This document shows positions 1 to 8,799 of a stretch of 64,000 bases of DNA, piece by piece. Location of the stretch: NCBI RefSeq assembly GCF_026898135.2, contig NZ_CP114035.2, positions 3,699,501 through 3,763,500 on the forward strand. Reading direction: 5' to 3'. Position numbers and translations under genes: made by a program. This stretch comes from Pseudomonas fortuita (GTDB lineage Bacteria > Pseudomonadota > Gammaproteobacteria > Pseudomonadales > Pseudomonadaceae). The notes below the pieces were generated by a model that ran no database searches, was not told the DNA's origin, and was given only the letters and a program-made list of their open reading frames with translations. Each line of letters starts with the position of its first letter. Position 1 is the first letter of the stretch.

Positions 1-52
1 CCGGCACGCCCCCGGGCAGCTCCCGATGCCCTACCTTGCCTTGGAGTCAGTC

Positions 53-1465
53 ATGACCAGTGCAGCCAATTCGGCACCCCTGATAGAAAAACACACAATC
101 GGCTACGTGCCCCCGCAAGACCGCCATGGAAAGGTAAGGGATCTGTTCACACTGTGGTTCGGCGGCAACATCGCCCCGCTGCCCATCGTCACCGGCGCGC
201 TGGGCGTGCAGCTGTTCCACCTGAACCTGATATGGGGCATCGTCGCCATCCTGGTCGGTCACCTGGTCGGGGGGGTGCTGATGGCACTGCACTCGGCCCA
301 GGGCCCGCAAATGGGTATCCCGCAGATGATCCAGAGCCGCGCCCAGTTCGGCACGCTCGGCGCGCTGCTGGTGGTGGTAATCGCCGGCGTCATGTACATC
401 GGCTTCTTCGCCTCCAACATCGTGCTCGCCGGCAAATCGCTGCACGGTGTGGTCGATGCCGTACCGGTGCCGGTGGGCATCGTCATCGGTGCCTTGGGTT
501 CAGGCATCATCGGCATCATCGGCTATCGCTTCATCCACGTGCTCAACCGCATTGGCACCTGGGTACTGGGCATCGGTATCGTGGTCGGCTTCGGCTACAT
601 CTTCAGCCACGTGCAAAGCGACGACTTCCTCACCCGCGGCGGCTTCAACCTGGCCGGCTGGTTGGCCACCGTGTCGCTGGCGGCGCTGTGGCAGATCGCC
701 TTTGCGCCCTATGTGTCGGACTACTCGCGTTATCTGCCGGCAGATGTGAAAGTCAGCTCGACGTTCTGGACAACGTACCTGGGCTCAGCCCTGGGTTCGA
801 GCCTGTCGTTCATCTTCGGCGCCGTGGCGGTACTGGCGATTCCGGCCGGGATGGACACCATGGATGCGGTCAAGCTGGCCACCGGTACCCTGGGCCCGAT
901 CATGCTGGTGCTGTTCCTGCTCAGCGTCATCAGCCACAACGCCCTCAACCTGTATGGCGCTGTACTGTCGATCATCACCCTGGTGCAAACCTTCGCCTAT
1001 CGCTGGATCCCCACCGCCAAAAGCCGTGCGGTGCTGTCGCTGATCGTGCTGTCGGCCTGCTGCGTGGTGGCGGTGTTCGCCTCGGCAGACTTCATCGGCC
1101 ACTTCGTCGACATGGTGCTGGTGCTGCTGGTGGTGCTGGTACCGTGGACGGCGATCAACCTGATCGACTTTTATGCCATCCACAAAGGTGACTACGACAT
1201 CCAGTCGATCTTCCAGGTCGATGGCGGTATCTACGGGCGTTACAACCCACAGGCGTTGATAGCCTATGCGGTAGGTATCGTGGTGCAGATCCCCTTCATG
1301 AACACGCCGCTGTATGTCGGGCCGATTTCCGAGCACATCAACGGGGCTGACCTGTCGTGGCTGGTAGGGCTGGCAATTACCTCACCGCTGTACTGGTGGC
1401 TGGCCAGCCGTGACAGTGCCTACCGTCGTCGGCAGACAAGTGCCAAGTTGGCCATGGGACACTGA
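53..1465 (+). CDS. NCS1-family purine/cytosine-type permease
   Basis: Polytopic inner-membrane transporter of the nucleobase:cation symporter-1 family (CodB-like). The protein is about 470 residues with roughly 12 hydrophobic segments, the usual size for the family. The N-terminal TLWFGGNIAPLPIVTGALG stretch is the characteristic first-helix region of NCS1 permeases. I chose ATG 53 over the in-frame ATG at 26 because a GGAG ribosome-binding site lies about 6 bases before 53. It converges on the mgs-like operon, so it is not part of that transcription unit and its partner genes are probably upstream of the window. The substrate (purine, pyrimidine, hydantoin or a related N-heterocycle) cannot be read from the sequence. 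Confidence 0.85.
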   Translation: MTSAANSAPLIEKHTIGYVPPQDRHGKVRDLFTLWFGGNIAPLPIVTGALGVQLFHLNLIWGIVAILVGHLVGGVLMALHSAQGPQMGIPQMIQSRAQFGTLGALLVVVIAGVMYIGFFASNIVLAGKSLHGVVDAVPVPVGIVIGALGSGIIGIIGYRFIHVLNRIGTWVLGIGIVVGFGYIFSHVQSDDFLTRGGFNLAGWLATVSLAALWQIAFAPYVSDYSRYLPADVKVSSTFWTTYLGSALGSSLSFIFGAVAVLAIPAGMDTMDAVKLATGTLGPIMLVLFLLSVISHNALNLYGAVLSIITLVQTFAYRWIPTAKSRAVLSLIVLSACCVVAVFASADFIGHFVDMVLVLLVVLVPWTAINLIDFYAIHKGDYDIQSIFQVDGGIYGRYNPQALIAYAVGIVVQIPFMNTPLYVGPISEHINGADLSWLVGLAITSPLYWWLASRDSAYRRRQTSAKLAMGH

Positions 1466-1622
1466 TTCAACCTGTAACGGCCCTATCGCCCAGCCTCACC
1501 ACGAAGCATTACACGAAGGTGAACGCCACCCCCTTGAGCTGCACCAGTGCCTGCCCAATGGGCGATACGCCCTCGACATAGCCTCCCAGCGATGGCGCTG
1601 ATATGGGCGATTGGGGTGCCCT

Positions 1623-1641
1623 GGGGCTGCTTTGCAGCCCC
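1623..1641. terminator. GC-rich hairpin between convergent genes
   Basis: A perfect 8-bp stem (GGGGCTGC / GCAGCCCC) with loop TTT sits just beyond the stop of the leftward mgsC-like gene and downstream of the rightward permease. There is no U-tract after the stem on either strand, so termination is plausible from position but not proven by structure. Confidence 0.4.
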
Positions 1642-1653
1642 AAAAACGGTGGA

Positions 1654-2979
1654 TCAGTACTGCGCCTGCCCCGGCACCCAGGCCGTCCCCGCCAAGGGCA
1701 CCCGCGCCATCGCGGCCGCTTCCACGGTCAACGCCACCAGGTCCTCCGGGTCAAGGTTGTGCAGGTGCGACTTGCCACACGCCCGCGCCATGGTCTGCGC
1801 CTCCAGCACCAGCACCCGCAGATAGTTCGCCAGCCGGCGACCCGCTTCTTCCGGGTTCAGGCGCCCGGCCAGGTCTGGGTCCTGGGTGGTGATGCCAGCC
1901 GGATCGCGACCGTTCTGCCAGTCGTCATAGAAGCCCGCAGCCGAGCCAATCTTCTTCAGCTCGCTGTCCAGCCGCGGATGGTTGTCACCCAGTGCAATCA
2001 ATGCCGCCGTGCCGATGGCCACTGCGTCTGCCCCCAGGGCCATGGCCTTGGCTACGTCGGCACCGTTGCGGATACCGCCAGAGACGATCAGCTGCACCTT
2101 GCGGTGCATGCCCATTTCCTGAAGCGCCTGCACCGCCTGCGGGATGGCCGGAAGAATCGGGATGCCAACGTGCTCGATGAACACTTCCTGAGTGGCTGCG
2201 GTACCGCCCTGCATGCCGTCTAGCACGATCACATCTGCACCAGCCTTTACCGCCAGCTTGACGTCGTAGTAAGGGCGGCTGGCACCGATCTTCACGTAAA
2301 TGGGTTTTTCCCAGTCGGTGATCTCGCGGATCTCGGCAATCTTGATCGCCAGGTCATCCGGGCCGGTCCAGTCCGGGTGGCGGCAGGCACTGCGCTGGTC
2401 GACGCCGATCGGCAAGGTGCGCATGCCGGCTACCCGCTCGGTTACCTTCATGCCCAGCAGCATGCCGCCACCGCCCGGCTTGGCGCCCTGGCCGAGGACG
2501 ATCTCGATGGCGTCGGCCTTGCGCAGGTCGTCGGGGTTCATGCCGTAGCGCGAAGGCAGGTACTGGTACACCAGGTGCTGCGACTGGCCACGTTCTTCCG
2601 GGGTCATGCCGCCGTCACCGGTGGTGGTGCTGGTGCCGGCGATGGTCGCACCACGGCCCAGCGCTTCCTTGGCGTTGGCCGACAACGCGCCGAAGCTCAT
2701 GCCGGCGATGGTCACCGGGATTTTCAGGTGGATCGGCTTTTTCGCAAACCGGTTGCCCAGCACCACGTCGGTGCCGCACTTCTCGCGGTAGCCTTCCAGG
2801 GGATAGCGCGACACGCTGGCGCCGAGCAGCAACAGGTCGTCGAAGTGCGGCACACGGCGCTTGGTGCCACCGCCGCGGATGTCGTAGATGCCGGTTTCGG
2901 CGGCACGCTGGATTTCCTGGATGGTCAGGCGATCGAAGGTGGCCGACTCACGCAGTACCGGGGGGAATTGCTCGCTCAT
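1654..2979 (-). CDS. mgsC: FMN-binding glutamate synthase-type subunit (MgsC/GlxD-like)
   Basis: This 441-residue protein matches the FMN-binding core of the glutamate synthase large chain made as a separate polypeptide. Visible signatures are IAGMSFGALS, the GTSTTTGDGGM region, GAKPGGGGMLLG and the barrel strands KIGASRPYYDVKLAVKAGADVIVLDGMQGG and SGGIRNGADVAKAMALGADAVAIGTAALIA. In methylotrophs the MgsABC complex makes N-methylglutamate from glutamate and methylamine; the same architecture is named GlxBCD in rhizobia. It begins 15 bp after the mgsB-like gene and closes a four-gene leftward operon, with AGGAG before the start. The methylamine role is inferred from the adjacent gmaS-like gene; an ordinary amide-transfer role is the alternative. 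Confidence 0.85.
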   Translation of the reverse strand: MSEQFPPVLRESATFDRLTIQEIQRAAETGIYDIRGGGTKRRVPHFDDLLLLGASVSRYPLEGYREKCGTDVVLGNRFAKKPIHLKIPVTIAGMSFGALSANAKEALGRGATIAGTSTTTGDGGMTPEERGQSQHLVYQYLPSRYGMNPDDLRKADAIEIVLGQGAKPGGGGMLLGMKVTERVAGMRTLPIGVDQRSACRHPDWTGPDDLAIKIAEIREITDWEKPIYVKIGASRPYYDVKLAVKAGADVIVLDGMQGGTAATQEVFIEHVGIPILPAIPQAVQALQEMGMHRKVQLIVSGGIRNGADVAKAMALGADAVAIGTAALIALGDNHPRLDSELKKIGSAAGFYDDWQNGRDPAGITTQDPDLAGRLNPEEAGRRLANYLRVLVLEAQTMARACGKSHLHNLDPEDLVALTVEAAAMARVPLAGTAWVPGQAQY

Positions 2980-2994
2980 GGGAATGCTCCTGGA

Positions 2995-3669
2995 TCAGTA
3001 CGCGCTGGCGTTGTCGACTTTGAAGTTGTACAGCTGGCGGGCCGAGCCGTAGCGTTTGAAATCGGCGGCCTTATGGTCCAGGCCAGCCTTGTTCAGCAGT
3101 TCCTGCAGCTCTTGCAGGTGTTCGGCGCGCATTTCTTTCTCGATGCAGTCCGAGCCCAGTGACTGCACCGAGCCCTTGACGTAGATGCGCACCTCATACA
3201 ACGAGTCGCCCAGCGCGTCGCCGGCATCGCCACACACCACCAGGCGTCCGGCCTGGCCCATGAAGCAGCTCATGTGGCCAATGCTGCCGCCGACCACAAT
3301 GTCCACGCCTTTCATGGAAATACCGCAACGGGCACCGGCATCACCTTCGATCACCAGCAGCCCGCCATGGGCGGTGGCGCCTGCGGCCTGCGAGGCACTG
3401 CCCTTGACCCTCACCAGGCCGGACATCATGTTCTCGGCCACGCCGACACCCACGTTGCCGTGCACGGTCACGCTGGCCTGCTGGTTCATGCCGGCGCAGT
3501 AGTAGCCGGCATGGCCTTCGATATCCACCGCCACGGCGGCGTTGATGCCCACCGCCAGGTTGTGCTTGCCGCCGGGATGGGTCACTTGCCATTCGAGGTC
3601 CTGCACCTCGCCGTGCAGTGACTGGTTGAGCACACGCACCGAAGTGCTGGATAGGTCGATCGTCTTCAT
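2995..3669 (-). CDS. mgsB: GXGXG-motif glutamate synthase subunit (MgsB/GlxC-like)
   Basis: Stand-alone version of the C-terminal beta-helix (GXGXG) domain of glutamate synthase, 224 residues. The repeating pattern is visible from about residue 50 to 165 (HGNVGVGVAENMMSGLVRVKG, GGLLVIEGDAGARCGISMKG, GGSIGHMSCFMGQAGRLVVCG, GDAGDALGDSLYEVRIYVKG). The domain has no catalytic residues; in the fused enzyme it holds the amidotransferase and FMN domains together, and here it should be the scaffold of a three-chain complex. It lies 27 bp after mgsA and 15 bp before mgsC. GGAG precedes the ATG. Confidence 0.85.
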   Translation of the reverse strand: MKTIDLSSTSVRVLNQSLHGEVQDLEWQVTHPGGKHNLAVGINAAVAVDIEGHAGYYCAGMNQQASVTVHGNVGVGVAENMMSGLVRVKGSASQAAGATAHGGLLVIEGDAGARCGISMKGVDIVVGGSIGHMSCFMGQAGRLVVCGDAGDALGDSLYEVRIYVKGSVQSLGSDCIEKEMRAEHLQELQELLNKAGLDHKAADFKRYGSARQLYNFKVDNASAY

Positions 3670-3696
3670 AAGGTTCTCCAGGGGTTCGGTGGCAGG

Positions 3697-4602
3697 TCAG
3701 GCGCTTTCGCGCTCCCAGACGTACAGGGTGGCCGGCGCCGGTTCCCAGACCTTGGCGTGCTCGATGCCGGGCAGGCCGGCCAGTGCCTGGTATTCCGAGG
3801 CCATGGCCACGTAGTCTTCGGTCTCGGCCAGCACCGCCGGCTTGCAGGCAATCGGGTCACGGATCACGGCAAAGCCGTTGCGGGTGCCGATGGCAAACGT
3901 GAAGAAGCCGTCCAGGTCTTCCAGCGCGCCATCCAGGGCCTGGGCCAGGCTGTCGCCCTGCTGTAGCCGCCAGGTCAGGTAGCCGGCGGCCACTTCGGTG
4001 TCGTTATCGGTCTCGAAGCTGATGCCTTCGCGCTTGAGTACCTGGCGCAAGCGGAAGTGGTTGGAGAGCGAGCCGTTGTGCACCAGGCACAGGTCGGCGC
4101 CGGTGGAGAACGGGTGACTGCCCTCCATGGTCACGGCGCTTTCGGTGGCCATGCGGGTGTGGCCGATGATGTGGCTGCCCTTCATGCCGGCCAGGCCGAA
4201 GCGACTGGATATTTCCGCCGGCAGGCCCATGCCCTTGAGGATTTCGATGCTCTGCCCGGCGCTCATGATGCGCACATCGGGCGCTAGCTCGGCCAAGGCG
4301 CCGCGGGCTGCGGCCTCATCTGTGTGCACTTTGAGCACAGCGGCGCTGGCGTTCTGGTACCAGTCCAGCGAGCAACCCAGGTGCCCTTCCAGCTGGCCCA
4401 GCAGGGTGGTCCAGGGGTAGTTGGTGTCAGTCGCTTGCAGGGTCAGCTTGACCCAGCCTTCGGCCACTTCATCGCCGTAGATGGCAAAGCCGGCGCTGTC
4501 CGGCCCACGGTCGGTCATGGCTTGGAGCATGGGTTCGAACAGCTTGCCTAGCTGGCCTTCCAGCTCGGGCTTTTTCAGGTACAGACCTACGATTCCACAC
4601 AT
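3697..4602 (-). CDS. mgsA: Class II glutamine amidotransferase subunit (MgsA/GlxB-like)
   Basis: 301-residue N-terminal-nucleophile amidotransferase. The start is ATG at 4602, which exposes Cys2 in MCGIVGLY as the catalytic nucleophile and has AAGGAG upstream; a longer reading frame to 4731 would bury Cys2 and is rejected. Later landmarks are MKGSHIIGHTRMATESAVTMEGSHPF and LVHNGSLSNHFRLR, the conserved glutamine-binding loops, and TDNDTEVAAGYL. It releases ammonia or an alkylamine from a gamma-amide for the FMN subunit. Together with the gmaS-like gene upstream this suggests gamma-glutamylmethylamide as the amide donor, though plain glutamine is not excluded. Confidence 0.87.
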   Translation of the reverse strand: MCGIVGLYLKKPELEGQLGKLFEPMLQAMTDRGPDSAGFAIYGDEVAEGWVKLTLQATDTNYPWTTLLGQLEGHLGCSLDWYQNASAAVLKVHTDEAAARGALAELAPDVRIMSAGQSIEILKGMGLPAEISSRFGLAGMKGSHIIGHTRMATESAVTMEGSHPFSTGADLCLVHNGSLSNHFRLRQVLKREGISFETDNDTEVAAGYLTWRLQQGDSLAQALDGALEDLDGFFTFAIGTRNGFAVIRDPIACKPAVLAETEDYVAMASEYQALAGLPGIEHAKVWEPAPATLYVWERESA

Positions 4603-4667
4603 GGTGATGCTCCTTACTAGGCAGTGGGCGAGCGCTTTCGTGTCTGCCGCCCAGGGGATTGGGGCGG

Positions 4668-6002
4668 TCAGAAGAACTCGGTGTAACGCTGGATTTCCCA
4701 GTCGGAGACGTGGCGGCAGTACTCCACCCACTCCATGCGCTTGAGCTTGATGAACTCGTCGACGATCCCGGCGCCCAGCACCTCGCGGAACAACGGGTCG
4801 GCTTCGAGCGCGTCGACGGCCTCCTTCAGCGATTGCGGCAAGGTCTTGATGCCGCGCGCGGCAATTTCTTCAAGGCTCAGGTTGTAGAGGTTTTCATTGC
4901 ACATCTCGCCCGGATCCAGCTGGCGGTCGATGCCATCGAGGCCGGCGGCGATAATGGCGGCGGTGACCAGATACGGGTTGCAGCCGGCGTCCGGCAGGCG
5001 GAACTCCAGGCGACCATAAGGAATGCGCACCATTGCCGAACGGTTATTGGCCCCCCAGGCGACGAAGGCCGGGGCCCACGTCGAGCCCGACAATGAACGG
5101 CCAACCACCAGACGCTTGTAGGAGTTGACCGTCGGCGCCGCAAAGGCACACAACGCCGCGCCGTGGGCCATGAGCCCTGCAGCAAAGTGATAGGCCAGCT
5201 TTGACAGGCCCATGCCGCTGCTGTCGGACGGGTCGTGGAACAGGTTCTTGTGGGTGCTGCTGGCCAGCGACAGGTGAAAGTGCATGCCGTTGCCGGCGCG
5301 CTTGGGGTCAGGCTTGGGCATGAACGAGCAGATCATGCCCAGGTCGTTGGCGATCTCACCGGCAGCCATGCGGAAGAAGGTGAAGCGGTCGGCCGACTCC
5401 ATGGCGTCGCTGTAGGTGTAGTTGATCTCGAACTGGCCATTGGCGTCTTCGTGGTCAATCTGGTAGATGTCGAAGCCCACCGGCTGCAGCGCCTCGGTCA
5501 GGCGTTCGAGGAACAGCCGCGAGCGCGACAGGCCCTTGTAGTCGTAGCAGGGCTTGTCGAGGTTGTCGGAGGCGTCAACCAGTTGCAGCTTGCCGCCTTC
5601 GTCGCGGCGGAACAGGCTGAACTCGGGCTCAAGGCCGGTGTTCAGGGTCCAGCCCTTCTCGGCCAGGCGCTGCACCTGCTGCTGCAATACGTAGCGGCTG
5701 TCATAGGGCCAAGGCTGGCCGTTGACATGGCCCACGCACACCACCCGGCCATAGCCTGGCTGCCACGGCACCGGAACCAGTGTGGACAGATCGCCGCGGG
5801 CCATGAAGTCCGGGCCGTGCGGCTCCATGCCCATGCCGCAGATGGCGAACCCGGCAAAGCCGGCGCCCTCCTCGGCTACCATCTTCAGGCCCGATACCGG
5901 CACCGATTTGGTCTTCGCCGAGCCATGGATATCGACGAACTGCGCCAGCACGTACTTGATGCCGTGCTGGTCGAGGGTGCGCTGGGTTTCTGCTGGCAAC
6001 AT
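4668..6002 (-). CDS. gmaS: Type III glutamine synthetase / gamma-glutamylmethylamide synthetase
   Basis: 444-residue glutamine-synthetase-fold ligase. Diagnostic segments are [11 protein letters not shown] (metal/glutamate site), [38 protein letters not shown] (nucleotide/metal binding) and [30 protein letters not shown] with [12 protein letters not shown]. GmaS joins glutamate to methylamine with ATP; relatives in rhizobia are called GlnT. I use ATG 6002, with AGGAG about 10 bases upstream, rather than a TTG at 6023 that would add seven residues overlapping that site. It is first of the leftward operon gmaS-mgsA-mgsB-mgsC. No N-methylglutamate dehydrogenase (mgdABCD) genes follow, so the pathway is incomplete in this window. 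Confidence 0.82.
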   Translation of the reverse strand: MLPAETQRTLDQHGIKYVLAQFVDIHGSAKTKSVPVSGLKMVAEEGAGFAGFAICGMGMEPHGPDFMARGDLSTLVPVPWQPGYGRVVCVGHVNGQPWPYDSRYVLQQQVQRLAEKGWTLNTGLEPEFSLFRRDEGGKLQLVDASDNLDKPCYDYKGLSRSRLFLERLTEALQPVGFDIYQIDHEDANGQFEINYTYSDAMESADRFTFFRMAAGEIANDLGMICSFMPKPDPKRAGNGMHFHLSLASSTHKNLFHDPSDSSGMGLSKLAYHFAAGLMAHGAALCAFAAPTVNSYKRLVVGRSLSGSTWAPAFVAWGANNRSAMVRIPYGRLEFRLPDAGCNPYLVTAAIIAAGLDGIDRQLDPGEMCNENLYNLSLEEIAARGIKTLPQSLKEAVDALEADPLFREVLGAGIVDEFIKLKRMEWVEYCRHVSDWEIQRYTEFF

Positions 6003-6041
6003 GGGTTGAACACTCCTGGGCAAGGGCGACGATTCCGCAAA

Positions 6042-6066
6042 GGAAACTTACTTTCCTCACAGGAAT
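6042..6066. promoter_or_regulatory. Operator-like element 1 upstream of gmaS-mgsABC
   Basis: Three alternating half-sites in a 10-bp rhythm: GGAAA-N5-TTTCC-N5-GGAAT. It lies about 40 bp upstream of the gmaS start. A close copy occurs exactly 200 bp away at 6242 in the same orientation, 18 of the first 24 bases matching. This is a plausible binding site for the divergent XRE-cupin regulator. Confidence 0.5.
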
Positions 6067-6114
6067 GCAATGCGCTTGCCAAGTTTGTTCAAGGTGCGCC
6101 CTTGGGTGTCTGTT

Positions 6115-6196
6115 CGGGCCTCTTCGCGGGCAAGCCCGCTCCCACAGGATTCGCCGCAAAGCCGCTTGGGAGTGGACTTGCCCGCGAAGAGGCCGG
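6115..6196. repeat. Inverted pair of REP sequences
   Basis: Two facing copies of the P. putida-type REP unit: GGGCCTCTTCGCGGGCAAGC on the left and its degenerate complement ending GCGAAGAGGCCGG on the right. They sit between the two operator-like elements of the gmaS/regulator intergenic region. Confidence 0.8.
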
Positions 6197-6241
6197 CACA
6201 GGCAAGACAAAACCCAGGCAGGATTTTCTGTTCTATTTGTG

Positions 6242-6266
6242 GGAAACTTGTTTTCACCTGAGGAAA
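6242..6266. promoter_or_regulatory. Operator-like element 2 near the XRE regulator promoter
   Basis: GGAAA-N5-TTTCA-N5-GGAAA, the second copy of the element at 6042. It lies about 80 bp before the regulator start, so the two copies bracket the divergent intergenic region. Confidence 0.5.
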
Positions 6267-6287
6267 GAAGCGGCCAGCGCAGCTGCA

Positions 6288-6310
6288 TTTCGCACTTTCC
6301 CAGTGCGAAA
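6288..6310. promoter_or_regulatory. Perfect inverted repeat upstream of the XRE regulator
   Basis: TTTCGCAC (6288-6295) and GTGCGAAA (6303-6310) form a perfect 8-bp inverted repeat with a 7-bp spacer, 37 bp before the regulator start. Position and symmetry suggest an autoregulatory operator. Confidence 0.45.
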
Positions 6311-6346
6311 ACTTTATTCTTGAACTGAAACCGTGCAGGACTTTCG

Positions 6347-6940
6347 ATGTCGACCGAAACCGAACCGCGCCTTCGTCTGGAGCAGTACCTGGGCCTGCAG
6401 ATCAAGCGCCAGCGCCAGGCCCAGTCCCTCAAGCTCGCCGATGTGGCGCGCATTGCCGGCATTAGCCAGGGCATGCTGAGCAAGATCGAAAACGCCCAGG
6501 TGTCCACCAGCCTCGACACCCTCAGCCGCCTGTGCGACGTACTGGGCATGCCGATGGCCAAGCTGTTCAGCCAATATGACCAGCCCGACGGCAATGCTCT
6601 GCTGGTAAAGGCTGGCGAAGGTCTGGAAGTGGTGCGCCGCGGCACCGAGAAGGGCCACACCTACCACTTGCTCAATCACGCCAGGGGGCCGAAGAAAAAC
6701 TTCGAGGCCTATAGGGTGAGCATGGATGACGCCAGCGAAGAGTTCCCCACCTTCGCCCACCCCGGCACCGAGTTCCTCCACTTGCTGGAGGGCGAGCTGG
6801 TGTACCGCCATGGCAACCAGCTCTATCACATGCACGCCGGCGACAGCCTCACATTCGACGGCGAAACCCCGCACGGCCCGGAGAAACTGGTGCAGGTGCC
6901 CATACGCCTGCTCTCGATCATGAACTACGGCGACGAGTGA
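6347..6940 (+). CDS. XRE-family regulator with C-terminal cupin domain
   Basis: 197 residues. The N-terminus (about 10-70) is a Cro/CI helix-turn-helix with KLADVARIAGISQGMLSKIENAQVSTSLDTL. The C-terminus (about 110-190) is a cupin_2 sensor domain with HPGTEFLHLLEGELVYRHG and the HAGDSLTFDGETPHGP motif. This architecture (PuuR-like) commonly represses a neighbouring amine or amino-acid operon until a small ligand binds the cupin. It is transcribed away from gmaS-mgsABC across a 344-bp gap containing three operator-like repeats, so it is the obvious local regulator. The ligand, perhaps a glutamylamide or alkylamine, is inferred only. Confidence 0.85.
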   Translation: MSTETEPRLRLEQYLGLQIKRQRQAQSLKLADVARIAGISQGMLSKIENAQVSTSLDTLSRLCDVLGMPMAKLFSQYDQPDGNALLVKAGEGLEVVRRGTEKGHTYHLLNHARGPKKNFEAYRVSMDDASEEFPTFAHPGTEFLHLLEGELVYRHGNQLYHMHAGDSLTFDGETPHGPEKLVQVPIRLLSIMNYGDE

Positions 6941-6970
6941 CGCGCGGCACAGGGCGAATTGCAGTGGGCA

Positions 6971-8521
6971 CTACAGCTTGAACTTCACGCAAATCGTACT
7001 GTTTTCGGCTAGCCGATCCAGCGTGATTGCATCAGCTCCATACCCTGAATAGCTTTTCACCAGCCGCATACCCAAGCCTGTTCCGCTTGGTTCGGGATAA
7101 GACTCCGGAAAGCCCTCCCCCTCGTCCCTTACTGTAATCACAGCATGGTCGCCTGCGTTCTGGACGCTCACCCCAATCGTGCCCTTGCCATACTTGAGGG
7201 CATTGGTGATCAGCTCGGAAATGACCAGGCCCAACGGCGCCATCCGCTGTGGGGGGAGAATGAAAGCATCGGCGTTGAGCACGATCTTACGTTCAGCCAG
7301 CGCCGACCCCAGGTCACTCAACAAGGCGCCAAGATACTCCGATGCCAGGACGCCCTGGGTTTCTGCAGTCTGATAGAGGCGCTCATGCACACTGGCAATC
7401 GTCAGCACGCGGCTCGCTGCCGTCTGCAGCTGGACCTTGACCGCCTCATCCGCCGACAGGTTGGCCTGAAGCTGGAGCAAAGTGTTCACCAGGTGCAGGC
7501 TGTTCTTTACCCGATGGTGAATCTCTTCAAGATAGAGATCGCTGTCGCTCAGCTTGGTGTTTTGCACAGCAATCAGGGACAGCAACTGAGCCTCGTGCTG
7601 GTGCCGCTCGGTGATGTCCCGCGACACTGCGATCAGCCTGTCCACCCTGCCCTCGGCACTCAGAATGGGCGCAATGGTTACATCCCACCATCTCGGCTCA
7701 TCGCCGGCCGTGGGGCAATAGGCCTCAAACCTCGCCGATTCACCGGCCACGGACCGCGCCATGGCATCACGCACGACGGGTTTGGAGTCGTCAGGCCACA
7801 GCTGGGTCCAGGGTTTGCCGCGCACCTCTGCCAGCTCGCTTATGTGCATGAGGTACATTCCGGCATCATTCATGAATTCGATATCGCCATGCGTGGTGAG
7901 GATCTTTACGCAATCGGGGCTGGCATTGAGCATGCTTTCCGAATAGCGATCCGGTAGCTGCTCATCTGCCCCATTTGCCAGGCGTTCCACGGCCATGGAG
8001 ATGACGTTGGAGATACCTTCGAGGAACACCAGGTCGCTTTCGATGAAATCGTCACCCTCGGTGCTGTCCGCCTCCAGCACACCAAACGGCTGTAGCGCCC
8101 CCCGGATGGGCACGTTGATGGCGCGTTCGATGCCATACTTTTTCAACAGATCCGGCGTGCGGAAGCGCTGCTCCTGGCCCAGATGGTTGGAGAGCACCGG
8201 GCGGTACGTAGAGAGGGCATAACCCGCCGGACTGGCCACATCGCCACCGACCTTGGCGTGGCCGATATCAGAGGGATCCCAACCGACACCGTGGGTCAGC
8301 AAAAAATCATCGCTGCCAGGCAATGGCATCAACACCTTGGCAAAACGCGTGTGCATGCCTTTGGCCACAACGGTACAAGCCTGCGTGAGCAAAGTATCGA
8401 GACTCGTCGACCTGAGCGACGACACGCCATACTCCACCACCAACTGATGCTGCTTGTGTAAACGGGCCTGTGACTTCTGCAGTGCAAGCCTGATCATTTC
8501 ATCGGGAGGCAGTTGATGCAT
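6971..8521 (-). CDS. GAF-PAS sensor histidine kinase of the HisKA_2/HWE type
   Basis: 516-residue cytoplasmic kinase with no membrane segment. A GAF domain covers about residues 35-180 (VVAKGMHTRFAKVL, FGVLEADS, FLEGISNVISMAVERLA), a PAS domain about 190-305 and the transmitter about 325-516. The phosphoacceptor region reads EIHHRVKNSLHLVNTLLQLQ (His335/His336), the HisKA_2 signature. The ATPase part has LVISELITNALKYG, VRDEGEGFP and GTGLGMRLV. It diverges from a response-regulator gene 278 bp away, which is its likely partner. The signal is unknown. Confidence 0.87.
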   Translation of the reverse strand: MHQLPPDEMIRLALQKSQARLHKQHQLVVEYGVSSLRSTSLDTLLTQACTVVAKGMHTRFAKVLMPLPGSDDFLLTHGVGWDPSDIGHAKVGGDVASPAGYALSTYRPVLSNHLGQEQRFRTPDLLKKYGIERAINVPIRGALQPFGVLEADSTEGDDFIESDLVFLEGISNVISMAVERLANGADEQLPDRYSESMLNASPDCVKILTTHGDIEFMNDAGMYLMHISELAEVRGKPWTQLWPDDSKPVVRDAMARSVAGESARFEAYCPTAGDEPRWWDVTIAPILSAEGRVDRLIAVSRDITERHQHEAQLLSLIAVQNTKLSDSDLYLEEIHHRVKNSLHLVNTLLQLQANLSADEAVKVQLQTAASRVLTIASVHERLYQTAETQGVLASEYLGALLSDLGSALAERKIVLNADAFILPPQRMAPLGLVISELITNALKYGKGTIGVSVQNAGDHAVITVRDEGEGFPESYPEPSGTGLGMRLVKSYSGYGADAITLDRLAENSTICVKFKL

Positions 8522-8799
8522 GGGTTCTCATCCACAGCTGGCAATTGGGAAGATTACTTTCGGGCGCGCCGTTCGACACCATGGCCCCTGCGGACGTGCC
8601 AGGCAGGGATCGAAAACTTTTCGTGGCTTCATTTACCAACGATCCAGCATCGATGGCAATGACGAAAACCATCTAAGCCCGGCGGCAATGGGAAAGTATA
8701 GATCGCTCGGTTTGCCAACAACCCAAGCGCCACCCGTCAGTTGCATGAAACCACAGATCATAGCCGCCCGCCGAATGGCTACATGATCGGGGTTTTGTT

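Noticed and set aside
6003..6346. A small gene in the gmaS/regulator gap
   Set aside because: Open frames there consist of REP sequence and lack start signals; the gap is better explained by promoters, operators and repeats.
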